From: Pseudomonadota bacterium | GTDB lineage: Bacteria > Pseudomonadota > Gammaproteobacteria > Burkholderiales > Burkholderiaceae_E | Assembly: GCA_023388075.1 (NCBI GenBank) | Contig: JAEWGX010000024.1 | Coordinates: 1 to 64,000 of the forward strand | Length of the DNA: 64,000 nucleotides | Reading direction: 5' to 3' | Part shown: positions 20,614-29,173 of the stretch, one piece after another | Layout: each line of letters opens with the position of its first letter | Numbering within the stretch: position 1 is the first letter of the stretch | Position numbers and translations under genes: made by a program | Notes under the pieces: generated by a model | Told to the model about the DNA's origin: nothing | The model's input: the letters and a program-made list of their open reading frames with translations, nothing else | Databases searched by the model: none

Positions 20614-20630
20614 GGGCGTCGTCGACGCCC
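20614..20630 (+). other. Intercistronic hairpin
   Basis: GGGCGTC and GACGCCC pair around a GTC loop in the gap between the first cupin gene and dctP. There is no T-run after it. It could trim or protect the mRNA and so set the relative level of the binding protein, which must be made in excess. Confidence 0.45.
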
Positions 20631-20696
20631 GTCGGCCGGCGGGCTGCGGCGCTGCCGCGGTTAACGGTTTTCGGACACACCATCAAGGAGACGAGA

Positions 20697-21767
20697 TTGA
20701 GGATCGCAGCCAGTTTGGCCCTTGCCTGCGGTATCGCGGCTTTCGCCGGTACCGTCCACGCTCAGAAGCTGCAGACCCACCAGCTCACGTTCGCATCCGG
20801 CTATCCGGCCACCTTCGCCTGGACCGACGAGGAAATCAACCGGTTCCTGCCGCAGGTCAACAAGGAGCTGGAGAAGGCCGGGTCCACGCATCGGGTGAAG
20901 TGGAACGTCGCAGTCGGCGGAACGCTCGCCTCGATGCCCAACATGCTGGACGCGATGTCGACCGGGCTGGCCGACGTCGGCCACGTGGTCCATCTCTTCG
21001 AGCCGGTGCGCCTGCCGCTGCAGAACGTGGTGTCCGCCGCGCCGTTCGGCTCGACCGACCCGCGCATCGCGACGATGGCGCTGCACGACCTGCAGAAGAC
21101 CGTCCCTGCGATGAAGAAGGCATGGGAGGCGCTCGATCTCGTCTACCTGACCAGCTTCTCCTTCGACAGCTACCTGATCGTCTCGAGTCAGCCGATCAAG
21201 GACGTGCGCGACCTCGACGGAATGAAGATCGCGGCGGCGGCTTCCAACCTTCCATGGCTCGATGGCACGGGTGCCATCCCGGTGGCCGGCACGATGGGCA
21301 CCGCGTACAACGACATCAAGTCGGGCGTCTTCACGGCGGCGATCAATTCCGGGATGCTGTCGATCGGGGGCAAGATGCACGAGGTCGCGCCGTACATCGT
21401 GCGCACGGGCTTCGGGGCGATCAATGCCTTCGACATCGTCGTGAACAAGTCCCGGTGGGACCGGCTGCCCGAGGATGTCCGCAAGGCGCTGGCGGTTGCC
21501 GCCGACGATCTCCAGGAGGCGGTGATCACGCGGGTGGAGCGCGATACCGCGGCCGCGTTCGCGGCGATGGAGAAGGGCGGCGCCAAGATCCTCGATTTCA
21601 CTCCGCAGCAGCGGGCCGACTGGGCCAACCGGCTGCCCAACATCGCGCAGAAGTGGGCCGAGCCGCTCGAGGCGAAGGGCCTGCCGGCGAAGGAGGTGCT
21701 CAATGCGTACCTCGACAACCTGCGCAAGGCCGGCGTGGAGCTTCCCCGGGACTGGTCGCGCTTCTGA
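20697..21767 (+). CDS. dctP: TRAP transporter solute-binding protein, DctP family
   Basis: A 356-residue periplasmic binding protein with a clear Sec signal peptide (residues 1-22, cleavage after VHA) and the DctP fold; the central domain contains SSQPIKDVRDLDGMKI and a C-terminal helix bundle. It binds an organic acid and delivers it to the DctQM permease encoded next. The start is a TTG at 20697, six bases behind AAGGAG; the open frame upstream is not signal-like. The carboxylate-binding Arg typical of C4-dicarboxylate proteins cannot be placed with confidence, so the ligand is unknown. Confidence 0.88.
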   Translation: MRIAASLALACGIAAFAGTVHAQKLQTHQLTFASGYPATFAWTDEEINRFLPQVNKELEKAGSTHRVKWNVAVGGTLASMPNMLDAMSTGLADVGHVVHLFEPVRLPLQNVVSAAPFGSTDPRIATMALHDLQKTVPAMKKAWEALDLVYLTSFSFDSYLIVSSQPIKDVRDLDGMKIAAAASNLPWLDGTGAIPVAGTMGTAYNDIKSGVFTAAINSGMLSIGGKMHEVAPYIVRTGFGAINAFDIVVNKSRWDRLPEDVRKALAVAADDLQEAVITRVERDTAAAFAAMEKGGAKILDFTPQQRADWANRLPNIAQKWAEPLEAKGLPAKEVLNAYLDNLRKAGVELPRDWSRF

Positions 21768-21806
21768 CCACGGACCGGCGGCACGGGTGAGAGCGGAAGT
21801 CCGAGG

Positions 21807-22361
21807 GTGAGCCGGTTCGATCGCTGGTTCGGCATGTTCTCGTCGCTGCTCAACGCGGCGGGGACGCTGCTGATCGCGTTCATCATGGTCGTGATCAACC
21901 TCGACATCGCCGGCCGAGCCCTGTTCGGGCGGCCGCTCACCGGGGTGACCGAGATGGTCATCATGTCGATCGCGGCCATCGTCTTCCTGCAGTTCTCCGA
22001 CACGCTGCGCAGGGGGCGGGTGATCCAGGCCGACAGCCTGCTGCGGCTGATCGAGCGAAAGTCGCCGCGCGCCTACGAGGCGATGCAGGCGGTGTTCTGC
22101 CTGGTGGGCGCGCTCGCCTTCGCCGTGATCGTTCATGCAACCATCCCCTTCCTGAGTCGCGCGCTCGCCTCGGGCGACATGTACGGCAACCCGGCCGTCT
22201 TCGCCCTGCCGAAGTGGCCGGTGCGGCTCATCATGATCGTGGGCAGCGTCGCGATGGCGGTGCAGTTCCTGTTGCTCTTCCTGCGCCATGGCAGGCGATT
22301 CCTGCGCTGGGGTGAGGAGGTTGGCGAGGCTGGCGGGGCCAACGGCGGGGAGCGCCAATGA
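21807..22361 (+). CDS. dctQ: TRAP transporter small permease, DctQ
   Basis: A 184-residue protein with four transmembrane helices and the DctQ pattern (NLDIAGRALFGRPLTGVTEMV in the first half). It forms the small membrane subunit of the sodium-driven TRAP importer. GTG start at 21807. It overlaps dctM by four bases (ATGA at 22358), ensuring one-to-one synthesis. Confidence 0.9.
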   Translation: MSRFDRWFGMFSSLLNAAGTLLIAFIMVVINLDIAGRALFGRPLTGVTEMVIMSIAAIVFLQFSDTLRRGRVIQADSLLRLIERKSPRAYEAMQAVFCLVGALAFAVIVHATIPFLSRALASGDMYGNPAVFALPKWPVRLIMIVGSVAMAVQFLLLFLRHGRRFLRWGEEVGEAGGANGGERQ

Positions 22362-23671
22362 GCGGCGTCGAGGTCGGCCTCTGGTCCATCCTCGCGCTGG
22401 TGCTGCTCGTCTATTCGGGCATGCATGTCCCGGTGGTCATGATCCTGGTGTCCTTCGTCGGCATCTGGCTGATCCGCGACAACCCGGACCTGGCCGGAAC
22501 GATGCTCGCCTTCGCGGCGACCGATTCCATCGAGGCGTACGTGTTCGGGGTCATCCCGCTCTTCGTCCTGATGGGGCTGCTGGTCATGATCGCCGACCTG
22601 GGGAAGGACTCCTTCGCGGTGGCCAACCAGTTGTTCCGGCGCGTTCCCGGCGGACTCGGCATCGCCACGGTGGCGGCCAACGCCATCTTCGCCGCCATCA
22701 CCGGCGTGAGCGTGGCATCGGCCACCGTCTTCGCGCAGCTGGCGGTGCCGGAGATGCTGCGCTATGGCTACAACCGGCGCTTCGCGGTGGGGGTGGTGGC
22801 CGGCAGCTCGGTCCTGGGCATGCTGCTGCCGCCGAGCGTGCTCTTCATCCTCTACGGCCTGCTCACCGATACGTCGGTAGGCGACCTGTTCATCGCCGGC
22901 GTCATCCCGGGCCTCCTGCTCGCCGTCGCCTATTCGCTGATGATCCTGTTCTGGGCAAGGCGCAACCCGGCCGCCTTCGGAGCCATGGTCGACCGGGTCG
23001 TCTCCACTCCGCCGATGAGCGTCCCGGTGATGCTGGGCATGCTGGGACCGATCCTGGCGCTGATCGTCGTGGTCCTTGGAGGGCTCTACGGCGGCATCTT
23101 CACCGCCACCGAATCCGGCGCCGTCGGCGCGGCCGGGGCGCTGGCGATCGCGCTCGCCAAGGGGCGCCTGACGTGGCACAAGCTGTGGCGGCTGCTCACC
23201 GAGACCGGCCACGTCACCTCGTCGCTGATCCTCCTGATCATCGCGGCCAACATCTACTCGCGAATGTTGACCGTCTCGGGCCTGCCGACCTGGATCGGCG
23301 ACTGGATCGGGACGATGGAGCTGGGGTCCGCGGCGCTCCTCGTCGCCTATCTGCTGATCGTGCTGACGCTCGGCACCATCATGGATTCCGCGTCCATCCT
23401 GCTGATCGTCATCCCGCTGTTCCTGCCGGTGTTCAAGCTGCTGGGCACCGACCTGATCTGGCTCGGCGTCATCACCGTGATCGTCGTGGAGGTAGGGCTG
23501 CTCACGCCACCTTTCGGCATGGCCGTGTTCATCGTCAAGTCGTCGCTCGAGGACAAGAGCATCACCCTGAACGACGTGTTCATGGGCGCCCTGCCGTTCG
23601 CAGCGGTGATGCTGCTGGTGGCGGTCGCGGTGGTCGTGTTCCCCGCCCTGGCGACGGTATTCGTGCGATGA
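22358..23671 (+). CDS. dctM: TRAP transporter large permease, DctM
   Basis: A 437-residue protein with about twelve transmembrane helices of the DctM/ion transporter superfamily. Typical stretches are GVSVASATVFAQLAVPEMLRYGY, GSSVLGMLLPPSVLFILYG and EVGLLTPPFGMAVFI. It is the transport channel of the TRAP system. Translationally coupled to dctQ. About 115 nt separates it from the second cupin gene. Confidence 0.93.
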   Translation: MSGVEVGLWSILALVLLVYSGMHVPVVMILVSFVGIWLIRDNPDLAGTMLAFAATDSIEAYVFGVIPLFVLMGLLVMIADLGKDSFAVANQLFRRVPGGLGIATVAANAIFAAITGVSVASATVFAQLAVPEMLRYGYNRRFAVGVVAGSSVLGMLLPPSVLFILYGLLTDTSVGDLFIAGVIPGLLLAVAYSLMILFWARRNPAAFGAMVDRVVSTPPMSVPVMLGMLGPILALIVVVLGGLYGGIFTATESGAVGAAGALAIALAKGRLTWHKLWRLLTETGHVTSSLILLIIAANIYSRMLTVSGLPTWIGDWIGTMELGSAALLVAYLLIVLTLGTIMDSASILLIVIPLFLPVFKLLGTDLIWLGVITVIVVEVGLLTPPFGMAVFIVKSSLEDKSITLNDVFMGALPFAAVMLLVAVAVVVFPALATVFVR

Positions 23672-23722
23672 AGCCGGTCCGGTGGCGTTTCGACCTTCGT
23701 CCGGCCGCCGGAAATGTTCGCA

Positions 23723-23740
23723 GCGGGCCGCCCGGCCCGC
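23723..23740 (+). other. Intercistronic hairpin after dctM
   Basis: GCGGGCC and GGCCCGC pair around GCCC, 52 bases after the dctM stop and before the second cupin gene. It lacks a T-run, so it is more likely a processing or stability element, or a weak Rho-type end, than an intrinsic terminator. Confidence 0.4.
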
Positions 23741-23786
23741 GAACTGGGCGCGCCGCGAACGGCGGCGCCGCAATGGAGGTAGTGCC

Positions 23787-24371
23787 ATGTTGAAGACCGT
23801 GAACGTCACCCCCGAGGAGATGGAGCGCCGCATTGCGCGTTTCTCGGAGCTGAAGCCGCAGAGCGCGCTGTACCAGGAAGGCAGCGGCATCCCGCGAGAG
23901 GCCTACGAGCTGATGGCCGCCAAGACGCTCTACCTGTTGATGGCGCCCGAGACCCAGGGCGGCCCGATGGCGCAGAAGCCGGCGATCGCCGGCGAGAAGG
24001 GCCTGAGCGTCATCATCGCCCGCTGCCCGCCGGGCGACAAGCCGCTGCTCCATGCCCACTTCAAGACGCACGAGACCTTCATGTGCCTCACGGGCGAGTT
24101 CCGCATCCGTTGGGGCGACACCGGCGAGCACGAGACGCGGCTGAAGCCCTTCGACATGATCGCGGTCCCGCCCGCGGTCTGCCGCGACTTCACCAACGTC
24201 AGCGACCAGGACGCGCTGCTGCTGGTCCTCATCACCGGCAAGAGCGACGAGGACTTCGGCGACATCGCGATCGCGCCGGAGGACAGCAAGATGATGGTCG
24301 AGCGCTTCGGCATGGACGTGATCCGCAAGTACCAGGCCATCGGCACCGAGTTCCTGGGCGTGACCGCCTGA
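23787..24371 (+). CDS. Second cupin-domain protein of the TRAP operon
   Basis: A 194-residue single-cupin protein with motif 1 HAHFKTHETFMCLTGEFRIRW and motif 2 LKPFDMIAVPPAVCRDFTN. As in the first copy, motif 2 lacks the metal His. GGAGG sits before the ATG at 23787 in the same leader context as the first cupin gene. The fold boundaries match the 20048-20593 protein, but the N-terminal third is different. It is presumably the last gene of the LysR-controlled operon. Function unknown. Confidence 0.8.
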   Translation: MLKTVNVTPEEMERRIARFSELKPQSALYQEGSGIPREAYELMAAKTLYLLMAPETQGGPMAQKPAIAGEKGLSVIIARCPPGDKPLLHAHFKTHETFMCLTGEFRIRWGDTGEHETRLKPFDMIAVPPAVCRDFTNVSDQDALLLVLITGKSDEDFGDIAIAPEDSKMMVERFGMDVIRKYQAIGTEFLGVTA

Positions 24372-24415
24372 GCGACGGGGTCTCGGCCGGCGGGGCGGCG
24401 GACCAACCCACGACC

Positions 24416-25648
24416 TCAGGGCAGCGGGAAATCGAAGTCCCGGGTCACGACCGCGGACCCATCGAGCGCCACCGTTGCCCGTTGCGGCGGCAGGCCGCTG
24501 TCCTGGAGCACGGCCTCCAGCTCGTACACCGCCGGCTCGCCGACGGATGAGGCGTCCTCGAACGCGAGCGTGCCGGCGGCATAGTCCGCGGCTCTCACCG
24601 GGGCGACCGGAAGACCCATCGAATAGGGCCCCTCGGTCACCGCCGACGAAGACGCAACCTCCAGCCGCAATCCCGCTACCTCTCGGATGGCGCGGACGCG
24701 GGCAACGCCCTCGGCAACCGATGAAGGCACGGACACCACCCCCTCGACCGTCGTCGTGTCCGCGACAGGGCCGAGGTCGATCGTCGGCAGGGTGGTGATC
24801 GCGCCGGCCGTCGCGGGCACGCCCTTCACGACGGTGGTGGCCCGGCCAGGCTTCGCCACCACCAAGGTGTAGACGCCGCTCTCGGCCGCCGGCAGCGGCG
24901 AGAGCGTGAATTCTCCGCCGGGGCCCGCCGTGGTGGCGCGCAGCACGACCGGGTAGCCGTGGGCGTCGTTCCCCTGCGCGGTCACTACGGCGTCGGCGCC
25001 GTCCGCGATGCTGCCGTCGATCGCCAGCTTGCCCGCGGCCGCGATCGGAATGACCGAGATCACCGGCTTGAGGTTGTAGTTGCCGCTGTTGCCGGCCTTG
25101 ACCACCGACCGGCACGCATCGAAGTCGAGCACCAGGTCCATCGTCTCGCCTGCTGCGACCTCGAAGCCATGCACCAGCTTGAGCCCGCTCTGCTGCGCGC
25201 TCGGCGTGCGAAGCGGGATCTCGGCCTTGCCGGGATCGCCCGTGAGGACGATGCTGTTGGCCGGCGCACCCGCGCCGTTCGGCTCCAGCACGAGGCGAAT
25301 CTGAGAATAGCGCCCGGCCTCGAGTCGCACGTCGCCGAGCGACTCCACCACACCGTTCTGCAGGGCAAGCAGGTCGATCCGGCGGCTCGGCGCCACGTCG
25401 ATCTCCGACCATGAACCGTCGTCCTGCGTGGCGCCTTCCGAACGGTGGATCCGCACCTTCGAGACGGTGACGTTCACCTCGTCGTAGCCGCAGGCAGGCG
25501 CATCGGTGAGCGAGACCCGCACGGTGCCGGTTCCGCCGGACGGGGCGTCGGAACCGCCTCCGCAACCGAGGACGACAGTGGCCGCCGCGAGGGCGGCGAC
25601 TAGCGGCAGTCGGGTTTTGTCCAGGGCGATTTGGCACAGCGACATCAT
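24416..25648 (-). CDS. DUF4382 lipoprotein
   Basis: A 410-residue predicted lipoprotein. The signal peptide ends in the lipobox VLGC (Cys near residue 29) followed by GGGSDAPSG. Next comes a DUF4382 domain (VRVSLTDAPACGYDEVNVTVSKVRIH to DFDACRSVVKAGNSGNYNLKPVI), then carboxypeptidase-regulatory-like beta-sandwich repeats. DUF4382 proteins are surface lipoproteins of unknown role. ATG at 25648. It stands alone, convergent to the cupin operon and divergent from uspA. Confidence 0.85.
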   Translation of the reverse strand: MMSLCQIALDKTRLPLVAALAAATVVLGCGGGSDAPSGGTGTVRVSLTDAPACGYDEVNVTVSKVRIHRSEGATQDDGSWSEIDVAPSRRIDLLALQNGVVESLGDVRLEAGRYSQIRLVLEPNGAGAPANSIVLTGDPGKAEIPLRTPSAQQSGLKLVHGFEVAAGETMDLVLDFDACRSVVKAGNSGNYNLKPVISVIPIAAAGKLAIDGSIADGADAVVTAQGNDAHGYPVVLRATTAGPGGEFTLSPLPAAESGVYTLVVAKPGRATTVVKGVPATAGAITTLPTIDLGPVADTTTVEGVVSVPSSVAEGVARVRAIREVAGLRLEVASSSAVTEGPYSMGLPVAPVRAADYAAGTLAFEDASSVGEPAVYELEAVLQDSGLPPQRATVALDGSAVVTRDFDFPLP

Positions 25649-25771
25649 GTTTCCTGCCCGGGGGCCGGCGTGGTGAAGGGTGGCGCCATCCTAGCGATCT
25701 GGTCGGCCGCCGAGGCCGCCACGGCGCTGCGCGGGTGCCGGATGGTCGATGACGAGGGACGAGCGGCCGCC

Positions 25772-25777
25772 TACAAT
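25772..25777 (+). promoter_or_regulatory. Probable -10 element for uspA
   Basis: TACAAT lies 60 bases before the uspA ATG, in the 188-nt divergent space shared with the lipoprotein gene. No clear -35 is visible at 17 bases, so an activator may be needed. Confidence 0.4.
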
Positions 25778-25836
25778 CGAGCGAGGCAGGCCGCCCCACG
25801 GCGGCAGGCCGATCCAATCCCACGGAACTCGCGGCC

Positions 25837-26253
25837 ATGCATCAGAAGATCCTCGTTGCCATCGACGGCGGCGAACCGTCGCAGCGCGCACTCGCCCATG
25901 CCATCGCGCTGGCGTCGCGCACCGGAGGCGGCAACCACCTGCGCATCCTCTACGTCCTCGACGACGCCCTGGACCAGAGCGAGCTGATCGCCGAAGGCAA
26001 TGCCGCGCTCGCCGAAGCCGCGCGAACGGTGGCGGCGGCCGGCATCGACGGATCGGAGGTGATGCGGCCGAGCAGCGGAGGCACCATCGCCTCGGCCATC
26101 CTGGCGGAGGCGACCGAATCCGGCGCCGACCTGATCGCCCTCGGCACCCACGGGCGCAAGGGGCTGCGGCGTGCCATCGTCGGCAGCGTGGCCGAAGGCG
26201 TCATCCGGGACAGCCGGGTGCCGGTGCTGCTGTCTCCGCAGCCGCGCGACTAG
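25837..26253 (+). CDS. Universal stress protein, UspA family
   Basis: A 138-residue single Usp domain. KILVAIDGGEPSQRALAHAI opens the fold, and the ATP-binding signature GTHGRKGLRRAIVGSVAEGVIRDSRVPVLL closes it (G-2x-G-9x-G-S/T). Usp proteins accumulate under energy, oxygen or nutrient stress. It is followed by a hemerythrin gene with its own ANR-type box, which suggests a low-oxygen or stress island. Confidence 0.9.
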   Translation: MHQKILVAIDGGEPSQRALAHAIALASRTGGGNHLRILYVLDDALDQSELIAEGNAALAEAARTVAAAGIDGSEVMRPSSGGTIASAILAEATESGADLIALGTHGRKGLRRAIVGSVAEGVIRDSRVPVLLSPQPRD

Positions 26254-26292
26254 CTCGCCCCGGCCGGACCCCGCGGAACCGGCCCGGATTGC

Positions 26293-26306
26293 TTGATGCG
26301 GGTCAA
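26293..26306. promoter_or_regulatory. ANR/FNR-type box upstream of the first hemerythrin gene
   Basis: TTGATGCGGGTCAA matches TTGAT-N4-ATCAA at nine of ten positions. TAGAGT at 26329-26334 could be the -10. Transcription would then start near 26341, placing the box centre at -41.5, the classical class II activator position. Confidence 0.75.
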
Positions 26307-26402
26307 GGTTTGCCGCCTCGTCGGGGACTAGAGTGGGGTCGCCTGCTCCGCAGCATCGCGCGTCCGGTGACGTGCCCGGCGGCAGGCGAGACGAGGCCAA
26401 CC

Positions 26403-26969
26403 ATGAGAGTCCATCCTTCAAGCTCCGACGACCGCCGCCCGGCATCGGTCCGGGCCGATGCCCCCCTGGGCGAGTTCTCCCACTGCCATGAAGGCATCCT
26501 GTCGCGGCTCGAGGCGTTCGCCGACCTGCCGGCACTGATCGCGGCGGCCGCGCGTGCCCGCGAGCGGGCCTCGGAAGCCTTGTTCCTCTTCGAGGACATC
26601 GTGATAGAGCATCACGCCGACGAGGAGTCCGAGCTGTTTCCGGCGGTCCTGCGCTGGGCGGAGCCCGGCGAGGAGCTGGACGGGGTCCGGTCGATGATCC
26701 GCCGCCTGACGGCCGAGCATCGCTCGATCGAGAAGCTGTGGCAGAAGTACCGTCCCGCCGTCGAGGCGGCCGCGCGCGGCAAGGCGGCGGACCTGCCCAA
26801 GGACGCGGCCAGCGAGCTGGTGTCGGCCTACGTGGCTCACGCGACTTTCGAGGAAGAGGTCTTCCTGCCGCTGGCCCGGGACATCCTCTCGCGCGACGAT
26901 GCGCACATGGCCGCGCTGGGACTGTCGCTTCACCTGCGCCACGCGCCGAGGATCCCCGGCTACATCTAG
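26403..26969 (+). CDS. Hemerythrin HHE domain protein
   Basis: A 188-residue four-helix HHE protein. The di-iron ligands are seen as SHCHEG in helix 1, IEHHADEESELFP in helix 2, EHRSIEK in helix 3 and HATFEEEVFLP in helix 4. Such proteins bind oxygen or nitric oxide, or help repair iron centres. ATG at 26403. An ANR/FNR box upstream predicts induction when oxygen falls. It is convergent with a second, different hemerythrin gene only 15 nt away. Confidence 0.85.
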   Translation: MRVHPSSSDDRRPASVRADAPLGEFSHCHEGILSRLEAFADLPALIAAAARARERASEALFLFEDIVIEHHADEESELFPAVLRWAEPGEELDGVRSMIRRLTAEHRSIEKLWQKYRPAVEAAARGKAADLPKDAASELVSAYVAHATFEEEVFLPLARDILSRDDAHMAALGLSLHLRHAPRIPGYI

Positions 26970-26984
26970 CCTGCAGGCGCGCGG

Positions 26985-27572
26985 TCAGCCGAGGTGACGG
27001 CCCAGCCCGACGGGGTCGGGCGCGGTGGTGACGATGCGGCTGAACAGCCGCTCGTAGAGGCCTTCGCGATCGTCGCTGGCGAGCGGATCGGGATCCTTCG
27101 CGAAGGCGGCATCGAGCTCGGCGCGGTCCGTCGCAGTCAGCACCTTTTCCGCCACCGGCAGCAGCCGGCTCTCCTCGATGCGCATGTGCTCGAGGTAGAA
27201 CCGCACGTACTCCCTGGCGGCGTCGACGAACGCCTGCCTGCGCGTCTCACCGAGCAGCTCCCACGCGAGGAGCTGGTGCTGGAGCTCGCGGACCTTGCGC
27301 TCGCCGTCCTGGTGATCGTCCTCGAGCTGGTCGATCACCGCAGCGAGCTCCGGCGCCGCCTTCACGAGTCGCGGGAAGAGCCGCTCGGATTCCTTCGGAT
27401 GATGGCGTCGCTCCGGGAATTCGTCGATGTAGAACAGCATGGCGCGCACCACGTCGAAGAACCGTTCGGGCTCGCCCCCCGGTCCATGGACGATCATCAT
27501 GTCGAGCGAGCGCAGCATGGCCGCCAGTGCGGCATGCTCGTTGCGGATGACCTGCAATGCGGAGGGCTTCAT
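26985..27572 (-). CDS. Second hemerythrin HHE domain protein
   Basis: A 195-residue HHE protein with ligands in NEHAALAAML, HHPKESERLFPRL, DHQDGERKV and YLEHMRIEESRLLP. It differs clearly from its convergent neighbour and resembles cation-binding hemerythrins of about 190 residues. GGGAG precedes the ATG at 27572. An identical 14-bp ANR/FNR box lies 58 bases upstream, so both genes are expected to be switched on together. Confidence 0.87.
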   Translation of the reverse strand: MKPSALQVIRNEHAALAAMLRSLDMMIVHGPGGEPERFFDVVRAMLFYIDEFPERRHHPKESERLFPRLVKAAPELAAVIDQLEDDHQDGERKVRELQHQLLAWELLGETRRQAFVDAAREYVRFYLEHMRIEESRLLPVAEKVLTATDRAELDAAFAKDPDPLASDDREGLYERLFSRIVTTAPDPVGLGRHLG

Positions 27573-27629
27573 GGACGGCTCCCGATACCTGCGTGCACGT
27601 CACTGTCGCACGCGGGTGGCCGGCCATCC

Positions 27630-27643
27630 TTGACCCGCATCAA
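27630..27643. promoter_or_regulatory. ANR/FNR-type box upstream of the second hemerythrin gene
   Basis: Read on the minus strand this is TTGATGCGGGTCAA, identical at all 14 positions, including the spacer, to the box at 26293-26306. With a centre at -41.5 the start would be near 27595; the hexamer at the -10 position is weak (GACAGT), consistent with activator dependence. Confidence 0.7.
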
Positions 27644-27673
27644 GCGGCCGCCGGCGAAACGGCCGGAAGCCTC

Positions 27674-29149
27674 CTAGACCAGCACGATGTCGTACTGCTC
27701 CTGGCTGTAGAGGGATTCCACGTGCAGCGAGATCGGCTTGCCGATCGCGTCGCCCAGCATGGCGAGATGCTGGCTCTCCTCGTCCAGGAACAGGTCGATC
27801 ACCGGGTTGGACGCCAGGATGCGGAACTCGCGCGGATTGAACTGCCGGGCCTCGCGCGCGACCTCCCGCATGATCTCGTAGCAGACGGTTCGCGCGGTCT
27901 TGACGCTCCCCTTGCCCTGGCAGACGGTGCATGGCTCGCACAGGATGTGCGCGAGCGACTCGCGCGTGCGCTTGCGGGTCATCTCCACCAGCCCGAGCGA
28001 GGTGAAGCCGTTCACGGTGGACTTCGTGCGATCCCGTGCCAGTCCGCGTCGCAGCTCCTGGAGGATGGCATCGCGATGCTGGGTGCTGCCCATGTCGATG
28101 AAGTCGATGATGATGACGCCGCCGAGGTTGCGCAGGCGCAGCTGCCGCGAGATCGACTGCGCCGCCTCCAGGTTGGTCTTGAAGACCGTGTCCTCGAAGC
28201 TGCGGCCACCGACGTAGCCGCCGGTGTTGACATCGATGGTGGTGAGCGCCTCGGTCTGGTCGAAGATCAGGTAGCCGCCCGACTTCAGGTCCACCCGCCG
28301 CGCCAGCGCTTTCTCGATCTCCTCCTCGATGCCGTGCAGGTCGAAGAGCGGCCGCTCGCCCTCGTAGAGGCGCAGCTTGCTCTCCATCGCCGGCATGTAG
28401 GTCTGGCAGAACGCGCGCATGTCCTCCAGCGTGTACCGGCTGTCCACCACCACCGTCTGGGTGCCCGGGCCGGCGATGTCGCGCAAGGCGCGATGCGCGA
28501 GGCTCAGCTCGGCGTAGAGCAGGCGCGGCTTGCGCTCGCGCGCCGGCAGCGCCTCGGCGCCGCTTCGCGTGTCCTCGAGGATCTGCGCCCAGCGGCGACG
28601 CAGGTAGGCCATGTCCGCGATGAACTCCTCGTCGGTCGCCTCCTCGGCCATGGTGCGGATGATGAAGCCGCCGCGCTCGTCCGGCGCCATGAAGCGCTGC
28701 ACCCGCTCACGCAGCAGGCTGCGCTCGGCCTCGCCCGAGATCCGCTGCGAAACGCCCACCTGCGGATCGTGCGGCAGGTACACCAGCAGCCGTCCGGCGA
28801 TGCTCACCTGGGTGGACAGGCGCGCCCCCTTGGTGCCGATCGGGTCCTTCTGGACCTGCACCAGCAGCGACTGGCCCTCGTAGAGGTGCTTCTCGATCGG
28901 CGTCGTGCCGGCTTCGGTTCGCGATTGCCAGAGGTCGGCCACGTGCAGGAAGGCGGCGCGCTCGAGGCCGATGTCGATGAAGGCGGACTGCATCCCCGGC
29001 AGCACCCGGGTCACGATGCCCACGTAGATGTTGCCGACGAGCCCGCGGGTGGCTTCCCGGTCGAGGTGCAGCTCCTGCAGGACGCCCTGGTGAATCACGG
29101 CCACCCGCAGTTCCTGCGCCGTCGTGTTGACCAGGATGTCTTCTTTCAC
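27674..29149 (-). CDS. rng: Ribonuclease G
   Basis: The protein is 491 residues from the GTG at 29149. It is the RNase E/G-family endonuclease that matures the 5' end of 16S rRNA and degrades mRNA. It begins with EDILVNTTAQELRVAV, contains the S1-like domain (LVGNIYVGIVTRVLPGMQSAFIDIG), the catalytic DNase I-like part with DVNTGGYVG and IIDFIDM, and the zinc-link CEPCTVC. It lacks the long C-terminal scaffold of RNase E. A TTG at 29173, immediately after the maf stop, would add eight residues. It ends the run of housekeeping genes that begins with yebC. Confidence 0.93.
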   Translation of the reverse strand: MKEDILVNTTAQELRVAVIHQGVLQELHLDREATRGLVGNIYVGIVTRVLPGMQSAFIDIGLERAAFLHVADLWQSRTEAGTTPIEKHLYEGQSLLVQVQKDPIGTKGARLSTQVSIAGRLLVYLPHDPQVGVSQRISGEAERSLLRERVQRFMAPDERGGFIIRTMAEEATDEEFIADMAYLRRRWAQILEDTRSGAEALPARERKPRLLYAELSLAHRALRDIAGPGTQTVVVDSRYTLEDMRAFCQTYMPAMESKLRLYEGERPLFDLHGIEEEIEKALARRVDLKSGGYLIFDQTEALTTIDVNTGGYVGGRSFEDTVFKTNLEAAQSISRQLRLRNLGGVIIIDFIDMGSTQHRDAILQELRRGLARDRTKSTVNGFTSLGLVEMTRKRTRESLAHILCEPCTVCQGKGSVKTARTVCYEIMREVAREARQFNPREFRILASNPVIDLFLDEESQHLAMLGDAIGKPISLHVESLYSQEQYDIVLV

Positions 29150-29173
29150 GGAGGGCTGGGAACCTGTGAGCAA

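Noticed and set aside
26254..26402. Single uspA-hemerythrin coding frame
   Set aside because: The frame upstream of 26403 is open for a long way but lies out of frame with uspA; hemerythrin similarity begins after ATG 26403, which has its own promoter signals.
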